Assembly (NCBI GenBank): GCA_009777995.1
Contig: WRKT01000004.1
Coordinates: forward strand, 87,898 to 151,897
From: Treponema sp.
GTDB lineage: Bacteria > Spirochaetota > Spirochaetia > Treponematales > Breznakiellaceae
Direction of reading: 5' to 3'
DNA: 64,000 nucleotides
Made by a program: the position numbers and the translations under genes. The notes below the pieces were generated by a model, which made no database searches, was not told where the DNA came from, and was given only the letters and a program-made list of their open reading frames with translations. Each line of letters begins with the position of its first letter. Within the stretch, counting starts at the first letter, position 1. Shown here in pieces: positions 1 to 8,052 of the stretch.

Positions 1-32
1 AGTTATAACAAATTATTAAAGGATGATAAAAC

Positions 33-695
33 ATGGAAAAAATAAGCAAACAGGCTAAATTAAACGAAGACCTGTCAACCAAGATGCAATATCTCACAGA
101 CCAACTGCTCAGACTAAAAAAGCAGATGGATAAAATAGAAAGAGGAACCCCTGAAGAATCAGGGTCAAATATAATCCTTTTCCCAAGCATGACCAAGAAG
201 AAACCTGAGCCGGGTTTATCAGGAATGGCAAGGCTCTTTATCCCTGCAATTTATCATGCAAAACCCGGGAAAACCCTGCCGATGCATATCCCCGATTTTC
301 GGAACGAGCTTCAAAGGGACGGATTAATCCTTTTATCCTGGGATTGGCGCCTAACAGAAAACGGCGGACAGTATACCGCATATTGGGTAACAAGCTCTGA
401 TACTCCGCGTTATTATGCATCAAAACCTGTATCGCTTGCAAACATAGCATCGGCACACCCTGATCATAAATCCTATGCTGCAGAAGACGGAATAGAGTTT
501 TACGGTCAGAGTGCTCCTGCATACATGGTGCATGTTGCGCCTGAGTTAATGATGAGCAGTCCCGGACATGCGAAATTAAGGCAGAAGCATATTAAAGCTC
601 TGAAACAACTTGGAAGCAAGATTGACTTCGAACATAAGTACCTTCTAAAAAACCAAAGAAGGAAGAAGCAGGGGCCGAAGGATCAAGCAGGGTAG
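33..695 (+). CDS. Hypothetical protein with N-terminal coiled coil
   Basis: 220 aa, no family recognised. Residues about 5-37 are charged with regular leucine spacing and look like a short coiled coil. A lysine/proline-rich linker follows, then a globular part with many aromatic residues (LLSWDWRL, YTAYWV), and a very basic C-terminal tail. There is no signal peptide or membrane segment, so it is probably cytoplasmic. The ATG has a modest AAAGG about ten bases upstream. It is convergent with luxS and the two genes overlap by 13 bases at their 3' ends, so no terminator separates them. A function cannot be assigned from sequence alone. Confidence 0.75.
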   Translation: MEKISKQAKLNEDLSTKMQYLTDQLLRLKKQMDKIERGTPEESGSNIILFPSMTKKKPEPGLSGMARLFIPAIYHAKPGKTLPMHIPDFRNELQRDGLILLSWDWRLTENGGQYTAYWVTSSDTPRYYASKPVSLANIASAHPDHKSYAAEDGIEFYGQSAPAYMVHVAPELMMSSPGHAKLRQKHIKALKQLGSKIDFEHKYLLKNQRRKKQGPKDQAG

Positions 696-1156
696 TTAAG
701 GTTTTCCTTACCTGCGTTTTTCAGAACTTGAGCATAACGCCTGGTCTCCCATTTGGCCATGTCCAGGTTATGCTCAAGCCAGTTGCCGCATTGGGCTGCA
801 GCTTGACCCGGCAGGGGATTCTCGTTGAAGGCCAGAATCCAGTCGCACATTTCTCGCATCAGGGGCAGTATATCCTCGGAGTTAAGTTCGCCTTCGAGGA
901 TCATGTAAAAACCGGTGCGGCAGCCCATCGGGCCAAAGTAAACAACCCTCGGCCCCCATTCCTTATGGTTGCGAAGGAAGGTGGCTCCGACATGCTCAAA
1001 GGTATGAAGAACACATTGATCCATTACGGGTTCATTATTCGGTTCCTTAAAACGCAGATCAAAGGTGGTTAGATGTGTCGGGCCAAACTCATCACGCCTT
1101 GAAACATAAAGCCCGGGTTTCAGCCGCAGGTGATCTATTTTGAAACTTCCTATCAT
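683..1156 (-). CDS. luxS: S-ribosylhomocysteine lyase LuxS
   Basis: 157 aa, normal length for LuxS. It cleaves S-ribosylhomocysteine to homocysteine and DPD, the precursor of autoinducer-2. The metal site HTFEH (H51, E54, H55) and the third ligand C123 in AQCGNWLEHN are present, as are the catalytic C79 in GPMGCRTG and R35 in TFDLRF, so the enzyme should be active. The start has GGAG just upstream. It is the last gene of a minus-strand run and follows mtnP by 10 bases and mtnN before that. MtnN makes its substrate from S-adenosylhomocysteine, so the cluster forms a methyl-cycle detoxification module. Whether AI-2 is used as a signal cannot be read from sequence. Confidence 0.96.
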   Translation of the reverse strand: MIGSFKIDHLRLKPGLYVSRRDEFGPTHLTTFDLRFKEPNNEPVMDQCVLHTFEHVGATFLRNHKEWGPRVVYFGPMGCRTGFYMILEGELNSEDILPLMREMCDWILAFNENPLPGQAAAQCGNWLEHNLDMAKWETRRYAQVLKNAGKENLNYPA

Positions 1157-1166
1157 AATTACTCCT

Positions 1167-1913
1167 TTATATTTTCTTTATAATGCCAAGAAGAAGATTA
1201 GTCACATTTGAAGCATTTTCTGCAAAGACCTTGGCAATGGCATCCCAACTGACACTTTCCTCATCGGTTTTCCAGCAATCATAATCTGTACTCATTGCAA
1301 GGGCGGCATAGGGGATCTCTGCTTCATTTGCAAGTGCCGTTTCGGTTGCAATTGACATATTAATAATATCAGCGCCCCAGGCACGGAACATAAGGGACTC
1401 AGCCCTTGTAGAAAAGCGCGGCCCCTCGATTGTAATCACCGTTCCCCTCTCGTGAAAATTATATCCCCGTTCCCTGCATTCATCAATAAGAATTTTTCTA
1501 AGCACGGGGTCATAGGGGTCTGCCATTGGAGCATGCTTTGGTTTATGCGGCTCAAATGCTTCAAAAAAAGTCATCTTTCGCTGTTTTGTAAAATCAATAA
1601 ATTGATCGATTATAACCAGATCGCCTCTGCCTATTTCCTCCCTTAGAGAGCCCACCGCTGTTGTGGCAATGATATGGGTGCAGCCTGCATGTTTTAACGC
1701 ATGAATATTTGCCCTATAATTCACCTGACTTGGAGGAATTGTATGCTTACGTCCGTGACGCGCAATAAGCACAACTTTAATGCCGTCAATTAAACCGTGT
1801 TTTAAAGGTGATGATGGTTCGCCGAAGGGGGTAAAAACATTTTCGTCCTTTGGACTATTAAGAATGTCAGGGTTATCAAGCCCGCTGCCGCCTATGATTC
1901 CAATTACCGGCAT
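1167..1913 (-). CDS. mtnP: S-methyl-5'-thioadenosine phosphorylase (MTAP family)
   Basis: 248 aa. A purine phosphorylase of the MTAP type that splits methylthioadenosine with phosphate to adenine and methylthioribose-1-phosphate. Visible motifs are the N-terminal IIGGSGL phosphate loop, the LIARHGRKHTIPPSQVNYRAN stretch typical of MTAP (positions about 50-70), TTAVGSLRE, and the late NMSIATETALANEAEI substrate region. It starts inside the last codons of mtnN (10-base overlap), so the two are translationally coupled. Having both a phosphorylase (MtnP) and a hydrolase (MtnN) acting on methylthioadenosine side by side is unusual. MtnP could instead favour a related nucleoside such as inosine, since the family includes such members. 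Confidence 0.9.
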   Translation of the reverse strand: MPVIGIIGGSGLDNPDILNSPKDENVFTPFGEPSSPLKHGLIDGIKVVLIARHGRKHTIPPSQVNYRANIHALKHAGCTHIIATTAVGSLREEIGRGDLVIIDQFIDFTKQRKMTFFEAFEPHKPKHAPMADPYDPVLRKILIDECRERGYNFHERGTVITIEGPRFSTRAESLMFRAWGADIINMSIATETALANEAEIPYAALAMSTDYDCWKTDEESVSWDAIAKVFAENASNVTNLLLGIIKKI

Positions 1914-2614
1914 ACAATAAACCTGCGAACGATCTCTGCAGAATGCTTTGCCGCAAGGGGCGTAAACTGCTCCGAAGTCAGAGGCGATTCCACTCCTGCA
2001 ATATCCGAGAGAGCCCTAATAATCAGGGAGGGTACATCGAAGAGGGCACAGGTATGAGCAATGGCAGTACCTTCCATCTCAACCGCCTTAAGCAGGGGAA
2101 ACGTATTTTTTAGCTTTTCTATATGAGCAGGATCACAAACGAAAATATCGCCTGAGCCGATTAAACCCCGAACATGATTTAAGGTTTGCGGAAGTACCTT
2201 ATCTTTTTTTAGATCATCGACAGCCTTCTCTGCCGCAGCTATATGCTCTTCCATGACAGCATAAATCTGGGGCCGGCCCGGGATTTGACCGGGAGCATAA
2301 TTAAAGGCAGTCACATCAACATCGTGGTAGACAAGACCGTCGGCAATTATAACATCACCAAAAGTAAGCGCAGAGTCTATGCCTCCTGCAACACCTGTAT
2401 TAAAAACCAGGTCAGGTTTGAACTTCTCTATAAGCAGCGCAGTCCCTGCCGCAGCCTGCACCTTGCCGATTCCGCAGCGTAATAATGCAATATCATGCCC
2501 CTCAAGTTTCCCGTAAAAAAAACGAAAGGCACCAATATCAAGGCTTTCACATTGCCCCATATATGATTTAAGAAGGCTTACTTCCTCCTCCATTGCACCA
2601 ATTATACCAATCAC
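1904..2614 (-). CDS. mtnN: 5'-methylthioadenosine/S-adenosylhomocysteine nucleosidase
   Basis: 236 aa, full length for MTAN/Pfs. It hydrolyses methylthioadenosine and S-adenosylhomocysteine to adenine plus the thioribose, giving LuxS its substrate. It begins IGIIGAMEEEV, where the last glutamate (E11) matches the catalytic base of E. coli MTAN. FNTGVAGGID, VEMEGTAIAH with the ribose-binding glutamate, and LSDIAG with the catalytic aspartate are all present. Its ATG overlaps the stop of the preceding small basic protein in an ATGA arrangement, and its end overlaps mtnP. No signal peptide is seen, so it is cytoplasmic. Confidence 0.95.
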   Translation of the reverse strand: MIGIIGAMEEEVSLLKSYMGQCESLDIGAFRFFYGKLEGHDIALLRCGIGKVQAAAGTALLIEKFKPDLVFNTGVAGGIDSALTFGDVIIADGLVYHDVDVTAFNYAPGQIPGRPQIYAVMEEHIAAAEKAVDDLKKDKVLPQTLNHVRGLIGSGDIFVCDPAHIEKLKNTFPLLKAVEMEGTAIAHTCALFDVPSLIIRALSDIAGVESPLTSEQFTPLAAKHSAEIVRRFIVCR

Positions 2615-3162
2615 TTACTCACCTCTTGCGAATAATGTTCACTTATTAATGAGCGCCACTCTGCCTTTTTTTCCTTGTCTTCCCATTCAATTATTTTCTT
2701 TATCTTGAAATCTTTTGAATCAGGTTTCCCGAAACTGATAATCCCGAAGCGTCCTCCGCCTATATATGCAATTGATTCACCTTTTTCGAGTCTCTCTCCA
2801 AGACCTATCTTTGAAGCAACACAATCAAAATGTATCGGGACTTCAGTGTCTCTATCGGCTATTGCAGAGTTCAGATCGCGGATTGGTTTACCGCAGTAAA
2901 GACAATTATATACGGGGAAGGAATCAGGATTTACAGTATTGGAAGCCCATTTTTGTCTTGAGTTTTCGCCGGCCTTCTTTGAAGCGCCGCCCCTGCCTCG
3001 GTTAAACTTTTTCGCAGTGCTCTGTTCGGAAGCAGGCCCCGGAGGCTGCTTTTCAGGTTTTCCTGCAGAGTCTTTCTGCTGCCGGTTGTCCTCTCCCCGG
3101 CGTCTGAAAGAACGCCTTCGGCTATTTCCGCGACCACTGCCGGCTTTTCCGCTGTTGCTCAT
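2611..3162 (-). CDS. Small basic protein with putative zinc-binding CxxC motif
   Basis: About 183 aa, unrecognised. The first 75 residues are low-complexity and rich in Arg, Lys, Gly and Ser (RRRSFRRRGEDN), like a disordered nucleic-acid-binding tail. The C-terminal half is folded-looking and carries NCLYCGKPI and, about 28 residues later, HFDC, which could make a zinc site. I chose ATG 3162 rather than the upstream start at 3198 because a strong GGGAGG lies seven bases before it. The gene overlaps the 3' end of its upstream neighbour by about 40 bases and ends in an ATGA overlap with mtnN. An RNA- or ribosome-associated role would fit the operon but is only inference. Confidence 0.7.
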   Translation of the reverse strand: MSNSGKAGSGRGNSRRRSFRRRGEDNRQQKDSAGKPEKQPPGPASEQSTAKKFNRGRGGASKKAGENSRQKWASNTVNPDSFPVYNCLYCGKPIRDLNSAIADRDTEVPIHFDCVASKIGLGERLEKGESIAYIGGGRFGIISFGKPDSKDFKIKKIIEWEDKEKKAEWRSLISEHYSQEVSK

Positions 3163-3346
3163 ATGATCTCCCTCCCTGGGATAAATCCAGCAGTTCATTG
3201 CTGATAATCAATGCTATTCGTTGTACAGCTTCATGAAGATAATCTTCATCGTTGATCTTTTGACGTAAAACTTCCAACCTGGAAGGCCCTCCCATGACCT
3301 CCTGAACGGAAAGTTTCTTCAAAGTTCTCTGCGACAGCATCATCAT
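3122..3346 (-). CDS. Small hypothetical protein
   Basis: 74 aa, no family recognised. It starts ATG in a TGATG overlap with the stop codon of yraN, so translation is probably coupled. The middle, from SRLEVLRQKINDEDYLHEAVQRIA onward (taken as positions 22-45), reads as amphipathic helices, and the tail is basic. Its last 40 bases overlap the start of the next gene in another frame. Support is positional only: an open frame exactly filling the gap in a tightly packed operon, with a coupled start. Confidence 0.55.
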   Translation of the reverse strand: MMMLSQRTLKKLSVQEVMGGPSRLEVLRQKINDEDYLHEAVQRIALIISNELLDLSQGGRSYEQQRKSRQWSRK

Positions 3347-3690
3347 ACACCCTCCGTAAAGGCTGATGCAAGATGGTTAATTCCATCAGGTGAAATAAAA
3401 ATTACATCATAGCGGATTGCCATATATTTATATTCTCGATGGAATGAAAGGAAATACTTAGAGGTTTCGATGATCTTACGCTGCTTTTTAGCATCCACTG
3501 CATATTCGAGGGATTCTATTCCTAAACTTGAGTAGCTCTTTACCTCAATAAAGACAATTGTCTCTCCATCCAGGGCAATAATGTCAATTTCCCCCGTTCG
3601 GGAGCGAAAATTCCTTTGTAAAATCTTAATGCCATTTTCTTCAAGAAAGGAGGCAGCTATTGCCTCCCCCGGCTCACCTTTACCCGGCAT
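3343..3690 (-). CDS. yraN: YraN family (UPF0102) nuclease-fold protein
   Basis: 115 aa, typical size for YraN. These proteins have the Holliday-junction-resolvase-like restriction endonuclease fold, and their cellular role is not settled. The diagnostic motifs are visible: GEAIAASFLEENG near the N-terminus, FRSRTGEIDIIALDGETIVFIEVKS split over positions 28-52 with the GEID and EVK catalytic-type residues, and the KQRKI helix. The start overlaps the end of the HD-GYP gene by 11 bases. In many bacteria yraN lies close to rplS/trmD/rimM, as here. Confidence 0.9.
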   Translation of the reverse strand: MPGKGEPGEAIAASFLEENGIKILQRNFRSRTGEIDIIALDGETIVFIEVKSYSSLGIESLEYAVDAKKQRKIIETSKYFLSFHREYKYMAIRYDVIFISPDGINHLASAFTEGV

Positions 3691-4897
3691 TTCTACCGGT
3701 AATTTCCTTGGGGTCTACCGCTCTCGAAATAAAGAGCCTCTTTTCAGCCAAAAGATCGATAAGTTTGCCCTCATCCTTCTTTAAAACCTTGCCCGTTTCG
3801 TCTACGAGTATTCTGATGGTAGGCCTAAGGGGAGCAGTCGCCTGAACATTAACCACCCTTGCTATTGCCCCATTGTTTAATAGGATGATAGAGCCAATGG
3901 GGTAAATACCCATGGTCTGAATAAAGGCCTTGACCACATCCGGATCGAAACGCCTCAAGTTATCGGAAAGCAGGTTTTTCATTGCCTGATACCCAATCAT
4001 CGAGTTTCTATAAGGCTTCTGGCTGACCATTGCTTCGAAGGCATCGGCAACAGAAACAATGCGTGCACCTATGTCGATTGACTGCCCCGATAACTGCCTC
4101 GGGTACCCTTCACCATCCCATCTCTCATGATGCTGAAGAACTATTGCACCGATTTCATCAGGATAACGCAGTTCCTTGTTTACGATCTTATAGGTATGAA
4201 GGGTATGGGCCTGAATACGCTGAAGCTCTGCAGACGAAAGGCCTCCCCTCTTTTCAACAATTTCCTTTGGCATTCTTAGCATGCCGACATCATGCAGTAA
4301 TGCACCTGTTACAACTTGTAATACCTTATGGTTTTTAAGTTTTAACTCTATTGCAATCAGAGCAGAAAGAATTGCAGTATTAACCGAACTCTTTGCAAGA
4401 TTATGACCCTTTACATTCTCGCCGAGTATAAACCCAATAAATGAAGCCCTCTGATTCCTAACTGCCTGCAGCAAACGTTCTGCGATATCGTTAATATCAC
4501 CTGCCTTAATAGGAGCATTTATCTCGATTCTTTTGCAAAGTTCACCAATCTCGTTTACTATATCAAGGTAAACATTGTCGGGGCCCTTGCTATCGCGTAT
4601 TTCTTTGAGAGTGGTCCTTGGCTCGGGAGCAGACTTAGGAGCAGGTTTAGCGGCTGTTTTCTCGGGTGGAGGCTCGGGTGCTTTTTTCATCGGTTCAGGT
4701 GATGATGAACCTGTGACAATATCTCCTGCTGTCTCAACTGCACCAATACCAAGGGAAACAAGCCGTTTAATGTCTTTTCCCCTTATCGCAACCCCTGCAG
4801 GAACAAAAAGATTATCTCCATCAATGTAGACATCCTCGGAGTAGACAGAGCCCTCAACAAGTTCCCCTGTCATAACTGTTCTCTTCAGTTTCTTCAT
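3680..4897 (-). CDS. HD-GYP domain protein, probable cyclic-di-GMP phosphodiesterase
   Basis: 405 aa. An N-terminal domain (1-60) is followed by a proline/lysine/alanine-rich linker (about 62-100) and an HD-GYP domain (about 150-330). The metal-binding HD is at 202-203 (LLHDVGMLRMP), and the HHERWDGEGYP signature at 256-266 keeps the GYP triad. Such proteins hydrolyse cyclic-di-GMP. The C-terminal 70 residues (GSIILLNNGAIARVVN...) form the small beta tail often found in this architecture. There is no membrane segment, so it is cytoplasmic. Its position just downstream of FliK-like and FlhB-like genes suggests a link to motility control, which is inference. The start overlaps the previous stop by 4 bases. 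Confidence 0.9.
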   Translation of the reverse strand: MKKLKRTVMTGELVEGSVYSEDVYIDGDNLFVPAGVAIRGKDIKRLVSLGIGAVETAGDIVTGSSSPEPMKKAPEPPPEKTAAKPAPKSAPEPRTTLKEIRDSKGPDNVYLDIVNEIGELCKRIEINAPIKAGDINDIAERLLQAVRNQRASFIGFILGENVKGHNLAKSSVNTAILSALIAIELKLKNHKVLQVVTGALLHDVGMLRMPKEIVEKRGGLSSAELQRIQAHTLHTYKIVNKELRYPDEIGAIVLQHHERWDGEGYPRQLSGQSIDIGARIVSVADAFEAMVSQKPYRNSMIGYQAMKNLLSDNLRRFDPDVVKAFIQTMGIYPIGSIILLNNGAIARVVNVQATAPLRPTIRILVDETGKVLKKDEGKLIDLLAEKRLFISRAVDPKEITGRNAG

Positions 4898-5142
4898 CTC
4901 TTTTCCTCAAGAATTACAAAGGCCAAAATTTTTGCAACAGCCTCCCAGCACCAGGGGGGAATAAAATCCCCGGGTCTCACTCCGGCATCAAGCAGGCCTG
5001 CGAGGGTTGAATCTTCCACAACCTCTATCCCATGCTCTTTTGCTATGGCTATTATTTTCTCAGCTTCGCGGCCCTTACCCTTAGCCAGAAGCTTGGGCGC
5101 TCCCTCTGCTTCATTGTATACTACAGCAGACGCTTTCTTCAA
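4894..5142 (-). CDS. Stand-alone FlhB C-terminal-domain homologue
   Basis: 82 aa. It matches only the cytoplasmic C-terminal part of FlhB/YscU export-switch proteins: AVVYNEAEGAPKLLAKGKG, then the EKIIAIAKEHGIEVVED and LAGLLD stretches. The transmembrane part and the autocleaved NPTH loop are missing. Small FlhB-like proteins of this kind (FlhX/YlqH type) are known in Firmicutes and spirochaetes. It lies 5 bases after the FliK-like gene. Since FliK binds the FlhB C-domain to switch export specificity, the pairing makes sense. Possible roles are export-gate substitution or regulation, but neither is proven by sequence. Confidence 0.88.
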   Translation of the reverse strand: MKKASAVVYNEAEGAPKLLAKGKGREAEKIIAIAKEHGIEVVEDSTLAGLLDAGVRPGDFIPPWCWEAVAKILAFVILEEKR

Positions 5143-5147
5143 CTTAA

Positions 5148-6104
5148 TTATACCCTTTCGTCTATGGAAGGCAAGTGTTCAGGACATAAATCGTCCATCC
5201 AGGATGAAATTTCTACTCCGGTATGAATGAAAACTCCTTCTCCAAGGAATTTTTCCGCCTTTTTCTTAAAATCATCAAGAGCCGCTCCCTCATATTCAGG
5301 GAAAACACGAATATCTGTTTTGATTTTATCACCTGCCTTATTCAATAAACAACGCCATCTCCTTTTCGGGCCGGTAATATCAACAACCAAAAACTCATTT
5401 CCTGCCTTGGAAATATACTCTCCCCTTAAAAGCCTAATAATAATATTAAGCTCAACACCGGAAATATTAATTCTGAAGGGGAGTACCATCCAATACTGCC
5501 TATTTTTCCCTCGAATACTGTTTAGAATTTTTAAGAACTCATTGCCCTGTGCCTGCTCTTCTGCAACCCTACGAACATCCTCCGGCACAGGGTTTTCATT
5601 TCGATTTTGAGGATTGTCTTTTCCTTGGTCAGGGTTCTCGTCAATGTCGACAGGAACAGGGGGCAAAAGATATTGGGCATAACGCTCAAGGGCATTTGGG
5701 CTTAGACTAAGGCCCTTATCCGAGGCAATTACCGCTGCCAATGCCTGTGCTTCAGCCTCGGGACCCAATGCAGGAGATGCCCCCCTTAAAGACAGCAATT
5801 CGCGCCTCAAACTCCCGATTAATGCAGGATCGGGAGGCAGAGAAAAAAATCGGGTGAAAATAACCAGGGCTAAGCTCAGGTTATCTTTCGGTAAGCCAAG
5901 GGCAGAAGCAATATTTTGAAAGAGTATTGATGCAGATTGATAGCCCGAAGGAGGGCTCGCCGGTGCTCCCTGAGCAGAGCTCTGCACAGGGCCGGGTACA
6001 GGAGCGGGTGTAAAACCGAGCGGTTTTTCGGGTACTTTTAGCTTTACAGAAATATCGGAGGCAGAAGCGGCAGAAAAAGCCGGCGGAATTTTTGCCCCTT
6101 GCAA
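5148..6104 (-). CDS. FliK-like (YlqG type) hook-length-control-like protein
   Basis: About 318 aa. The N-terminal 75 residues are Pro/Ala-rich and low complexity. The centre is helical, and the C-terminal 130 residues contain YWMVLPFRINISGVELNIIIR (about residues 196-216), a beta-rich fold like the FliK hook-length C-domain. The frame is open to an ATG at 6176, but that lies 68 bases inside rplS. A TTG at 6104, five bases past the rplS stop, is my preferred start, though its ribosome site (GAAAAG) is weak. It precedes the FlhB-like gene, its expected partner. Divergence is high, so the family call rests on context as much as on sequence. Confidence 0.65.
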   Translation of the reverse strand: MQGAKIPPAFSAASASDISVKLKVPEKPLGFTPAPVPGPVQSSAQGAPASPPSGYQSASILFQNIASALGLPKDNLSLALVIFTRFFSLPPDPALIGSLRRELLSLRGASPALGPEAEAQALAAVIASDKGLSLSPNALERYAQYLLPPVPVDIDENPDQGKDNPQNRNENPVPEDVRRVAEEQAQGNEFLKILNSIRGKNRQYWMVLPFRINISGVELNIIIRLLRGEYISKAGNEFLVVDITGPKRRWRCLLNKAGDKIKTDIRVFPEYEGAALDDFKKKAEKFLGEGVFIHTGVEISSWMDDLCPEHLPSIDERV

Positions 6105-6108
6105 GGTT

Positions 6109-6543
6109 TTACTTTTCGGAGTCTGCCGGCTCAGCCGCCGGAGCAGCGGGAGGCGGCACGGCCGATGCAGCCGCACTTACAGAAGCCTTCGCCTTTCTCG
6201 ATACAATAAGCTCCTTAATCTTGGCGCCTTTCCCGATCTTGTCCCTTATATAGTAGAGCTTTGCCCTGCGAACCTTACCCGGACGAACAACTTCAACCTT
6301 GGTTACTCGGGGCGAATGAAGGGGGAAGACCCTTTCAACGCCGACACCGTAGGAAATTTTTCTGACCATGAAGGTTTTACCCACTTTGGAATTCTTAAAG
6401 GCAATAACAACACCCTCGTAGATCTGAATCCTCTCGTTCTTGCCCTCAACAATCTTGAAATGAACCTTGACGGTATCTCCAATCTTGAAATTATCAACTT
6501 CTTCCTTCATCTGGGATGCTTCAATTGCTCTGAGCTCGTTCAT
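6109..6543 (-). CDS. rplS: Large ribosomal subunit protein bL19
   Basis: 144 aa. bL19 sits at the 30S-50S interface. The family core is clear: [50 protein letters not shown] and the basic [17 protein letters not shown] stretch. The frame runs open to 6603, but ATG 6543 is the start: it gives [10 protein letters not shown], the normal N-terminus, and has GGAG spaced correctly upstream. It begins 23 bases inside trmD. The last 27 residues are an Ala/Pro tail not found in most bL19, probably disordered. Confidence 0.97.
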   Translation of the reverse strand: MNELRAIEASQMKEEVDNFKIGDTVKVHFKIVEGKNERIQIYEGVVIAFKNSKVGKTFMVRKISYGVGVERVFPLHSPRVTKVEVVRPGKVRRAKLYYIRDKIGKGAKIKELIVSRKAKASVSAAASAVPPPAAPAAEPADSEK

Positions 6544-7288
6544 CTCGTTTCTCCTGTATAATTTTACGGACCTCTTCATTAAAAAGTGAGCGCTCTTCCC
6601 CAAGCCGAATTAAATCCGGTCTAAGATCAAGGGTCTTCTCGACCCTTTTCTCCAAACGCCAACGCCGTATTTTTTCATGATGCCCTGAAAGTAAAACTTC
6701 CGGCACCATAAGACTAGCATATTCTACGGGCCTTGTATACTGGGGATACTCCAATAAGGGTGAGTCAAAGCTCTCCTCTTCAAGCGACTCTGCCTTAATA
6801 ACCTGCTCCATAAGACGATATGTCGCATCGATTAAAACAAGGGCAGCTACTTCCCCTGATGAAAGCACATAATCACCTACAGAAATTTCATCATCAACAT
6901 AGATATCGATGATACGCTGATCAATGCCCTCATAGCGACCGCAGATAAGAATGAGCTCCTTCTCTTCCGAAAGCTCCCTTGCAAGGGCCTGATCCAGAGG
7001 CTTCCCCGAAGGCGATAGATAGATGACCCGCCTCTCGGGGCGATTTTTCCTGCCTGCGACTGCACCCGCAGCCTCCAGAGCCCTTCCCAGGGGCTCAGCG
7101 AGCATAAGCATGCCCGCACCTCCGCCATAGGGCGCATCATCACAGCTATGGTGCTTATCCGTTGCAAAATCACGGATATTTATCGCCTTATACCCAATCA
7201 GGCCCTTTTCAAGTGCCTTTGCCATTATAGAATTTGAAAAATATGCATCGCTAATCCCCGGGAATAGGGTTAAAACAGTATAAAGCAT
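6521..7288 (-). CDS. trmD: tRNA (guanine-37-N1)-methyltransferase TrmD
   Basis: 255 aa, normal length. It methylates G37 of tRNAs next to the anticodon using SAM, which prevents +1 frameshifting. The SPOUT trefoil knot is visible as [31 protein letters not shown] (positions about 130-150) and the PQYTRPVEY loop. The C-terminal [17 protein letters not shown] is the tRNA-binding segment. It starts two bases after rimM and overlaps rplS, the classic rpsP-rimM-trmD-rplS order. Confidence 0.97.
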   Translation of the reverse strand: MLYTVLTLFPGISDAYFSNSIMAKALEKGLIGYKAINIRDFATDKHHSCDDAPYGGGAGMLMLAEPLGRALEAAGAVAGRKNRPERRVIYLSPSGKPLDQALARELSEEKELILICGRYEGIDQRIIDIYVDDEISVGDYVLSSGEVAALVLIDATYRLMEQVIKAESLEEESFDSPLLEYPQYTRPVEYASLMVPEVLLSGHHEKIRRWRLEKRVEKTLDLRPDLIRLGEERSLFNEEVRKIIQEKRDERAQSN

Positions 7289-7290
7289 GA

Positions 7291-7800
7291 TTACTCCAGA
7301 ATCCAGGGTTCAAGCAGCTCTACTTTGCCGCTAACTTGGTCAATTTCTCCAAGAAATTCCCTTCGAAAAGGCACAAGACGCAGATCCCCCGATAAAAGTT
7401 TCAATTCCGCTAAGAATCCTCCGCCGCCTTCGATAATATCGATGATATTTCCAAGAATCGCTCCATCTGCGGCGACGATTTTAAGGCCCTTAAGGTCTTC
7501 GATATAGTATTCGCCATTTTTTAAAGGCGCAGCAAACTCCCTCTCAGCAATTATCTCAGCTCCGTTAAGGCTTTTTGCTGCTTCAGGGTCTTCAATACCC
7601 TTAAAACGCATAAGAAGCTGTTCATTTCCCTGTTCCTGAATTTCAGCAACCTCGCGAACTTCCTCTTTCCCGCCCTTTCTTAGAGTAATTTTTTTTAATT
7701 TATGAAAATGATTAGTTTCGCCCGAAAGGGACTTAACCTTTACAAAACCCTTAAGCCCAAACGGAGAGCCAACAATTCCAAGGGTAAATTTCCGGTTAAT
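7291..7800 (-). CDS. rimM: Ribosome maturation factor RimM, with non-canonical start
   Basis: 169 codons if translation starts at ATT 7800-7798. The N-terminal RimM motif FTLGIVGSPFGLKGFVKV is encoded at about 7788-7735 and the PRC-barrel half (LKNGEYYIEDLKGLKIV) later, so the whole family length is present in one frame. However, no ATG, GTG or TTG occurs in that frame before 7611, which would delete the RNA-binding half. ATT overlaps the stop of the KH gene by one base and has GGAG about 11 bases upstream within that gene. RimM binds S19 and helps assemble the 30S head. Start-codon choice is the only doubtful point. Confidence 0.85.
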   Translation of the reverse strand: MNRKFTLGIVGSPFGLKGFVKVKSLSGETNHFHKLKKITLRKGGKEEVREVAEIQEQGNEQLLMRFKGIEDPEAAKSLNGAEIIAEREFAAPLKNGEYYIEDLKGLKIVAADGAILGNIIDIIEGGGGFLAELKLLSGDLRLVPFRREFLGEIDQVSGKVELLEPWILE

Positions 7801-8033
7801 TAGTCTAGAATCTCCAGCACCGTATGTCTGCCGCTCTTTGCAGTAGCAGCCTGCAGAACTGTCCTCATGGCCTTGGCAATACGGCCATGCTTGCCGATTA
7901 CCTTACCGATATCACCCGGAGCAACTCTAAGCTCTAAAATCGTGGACTTTTCGCCCTCCACTACGGCAATATTCACCGCAGAAGGGTCATCAACAAGAGA
8001 TTTTGCAATATATTCTATTAAATCTTTTTCCAT
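7800..8033 (-). CDS. khpA: KH-domain RNA-binding protein (KhpA/YlqC family)
   Basis: 77 aa, a single KH domain. The GxxG RNA-gripping loop is GKHG within VIGKHGRIAKAMRT, preceded by the VAPGDIGK strand. These proteins sit between rpsP and rimM in many bacteria and bind RNA, often with KhpB. I chose ATG 8033, which has GGGAG directly upstream, over the TTG at 8045. Its stop codon TAA shares base 7800 with the presumed start of rimM, so the two are probably coupled. Confidence 0.94.
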   Translation of the reverse strand: MEKDLIEYIAKSLVDDPSAVNIAVVEGEKSTILELRVAPGDIGKVIGKHGRIAKAMRTVLQAATAKSGRHTVLEILD

Positions 8034-8052
8034 TTCTCCCCCCAATTATGCC

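Noticed and set aside
693..715. Short inverted repeat at the end of luxS as terminator
   Set aside because: Only five base pairs form, and it lies within overlapping coding sequence.
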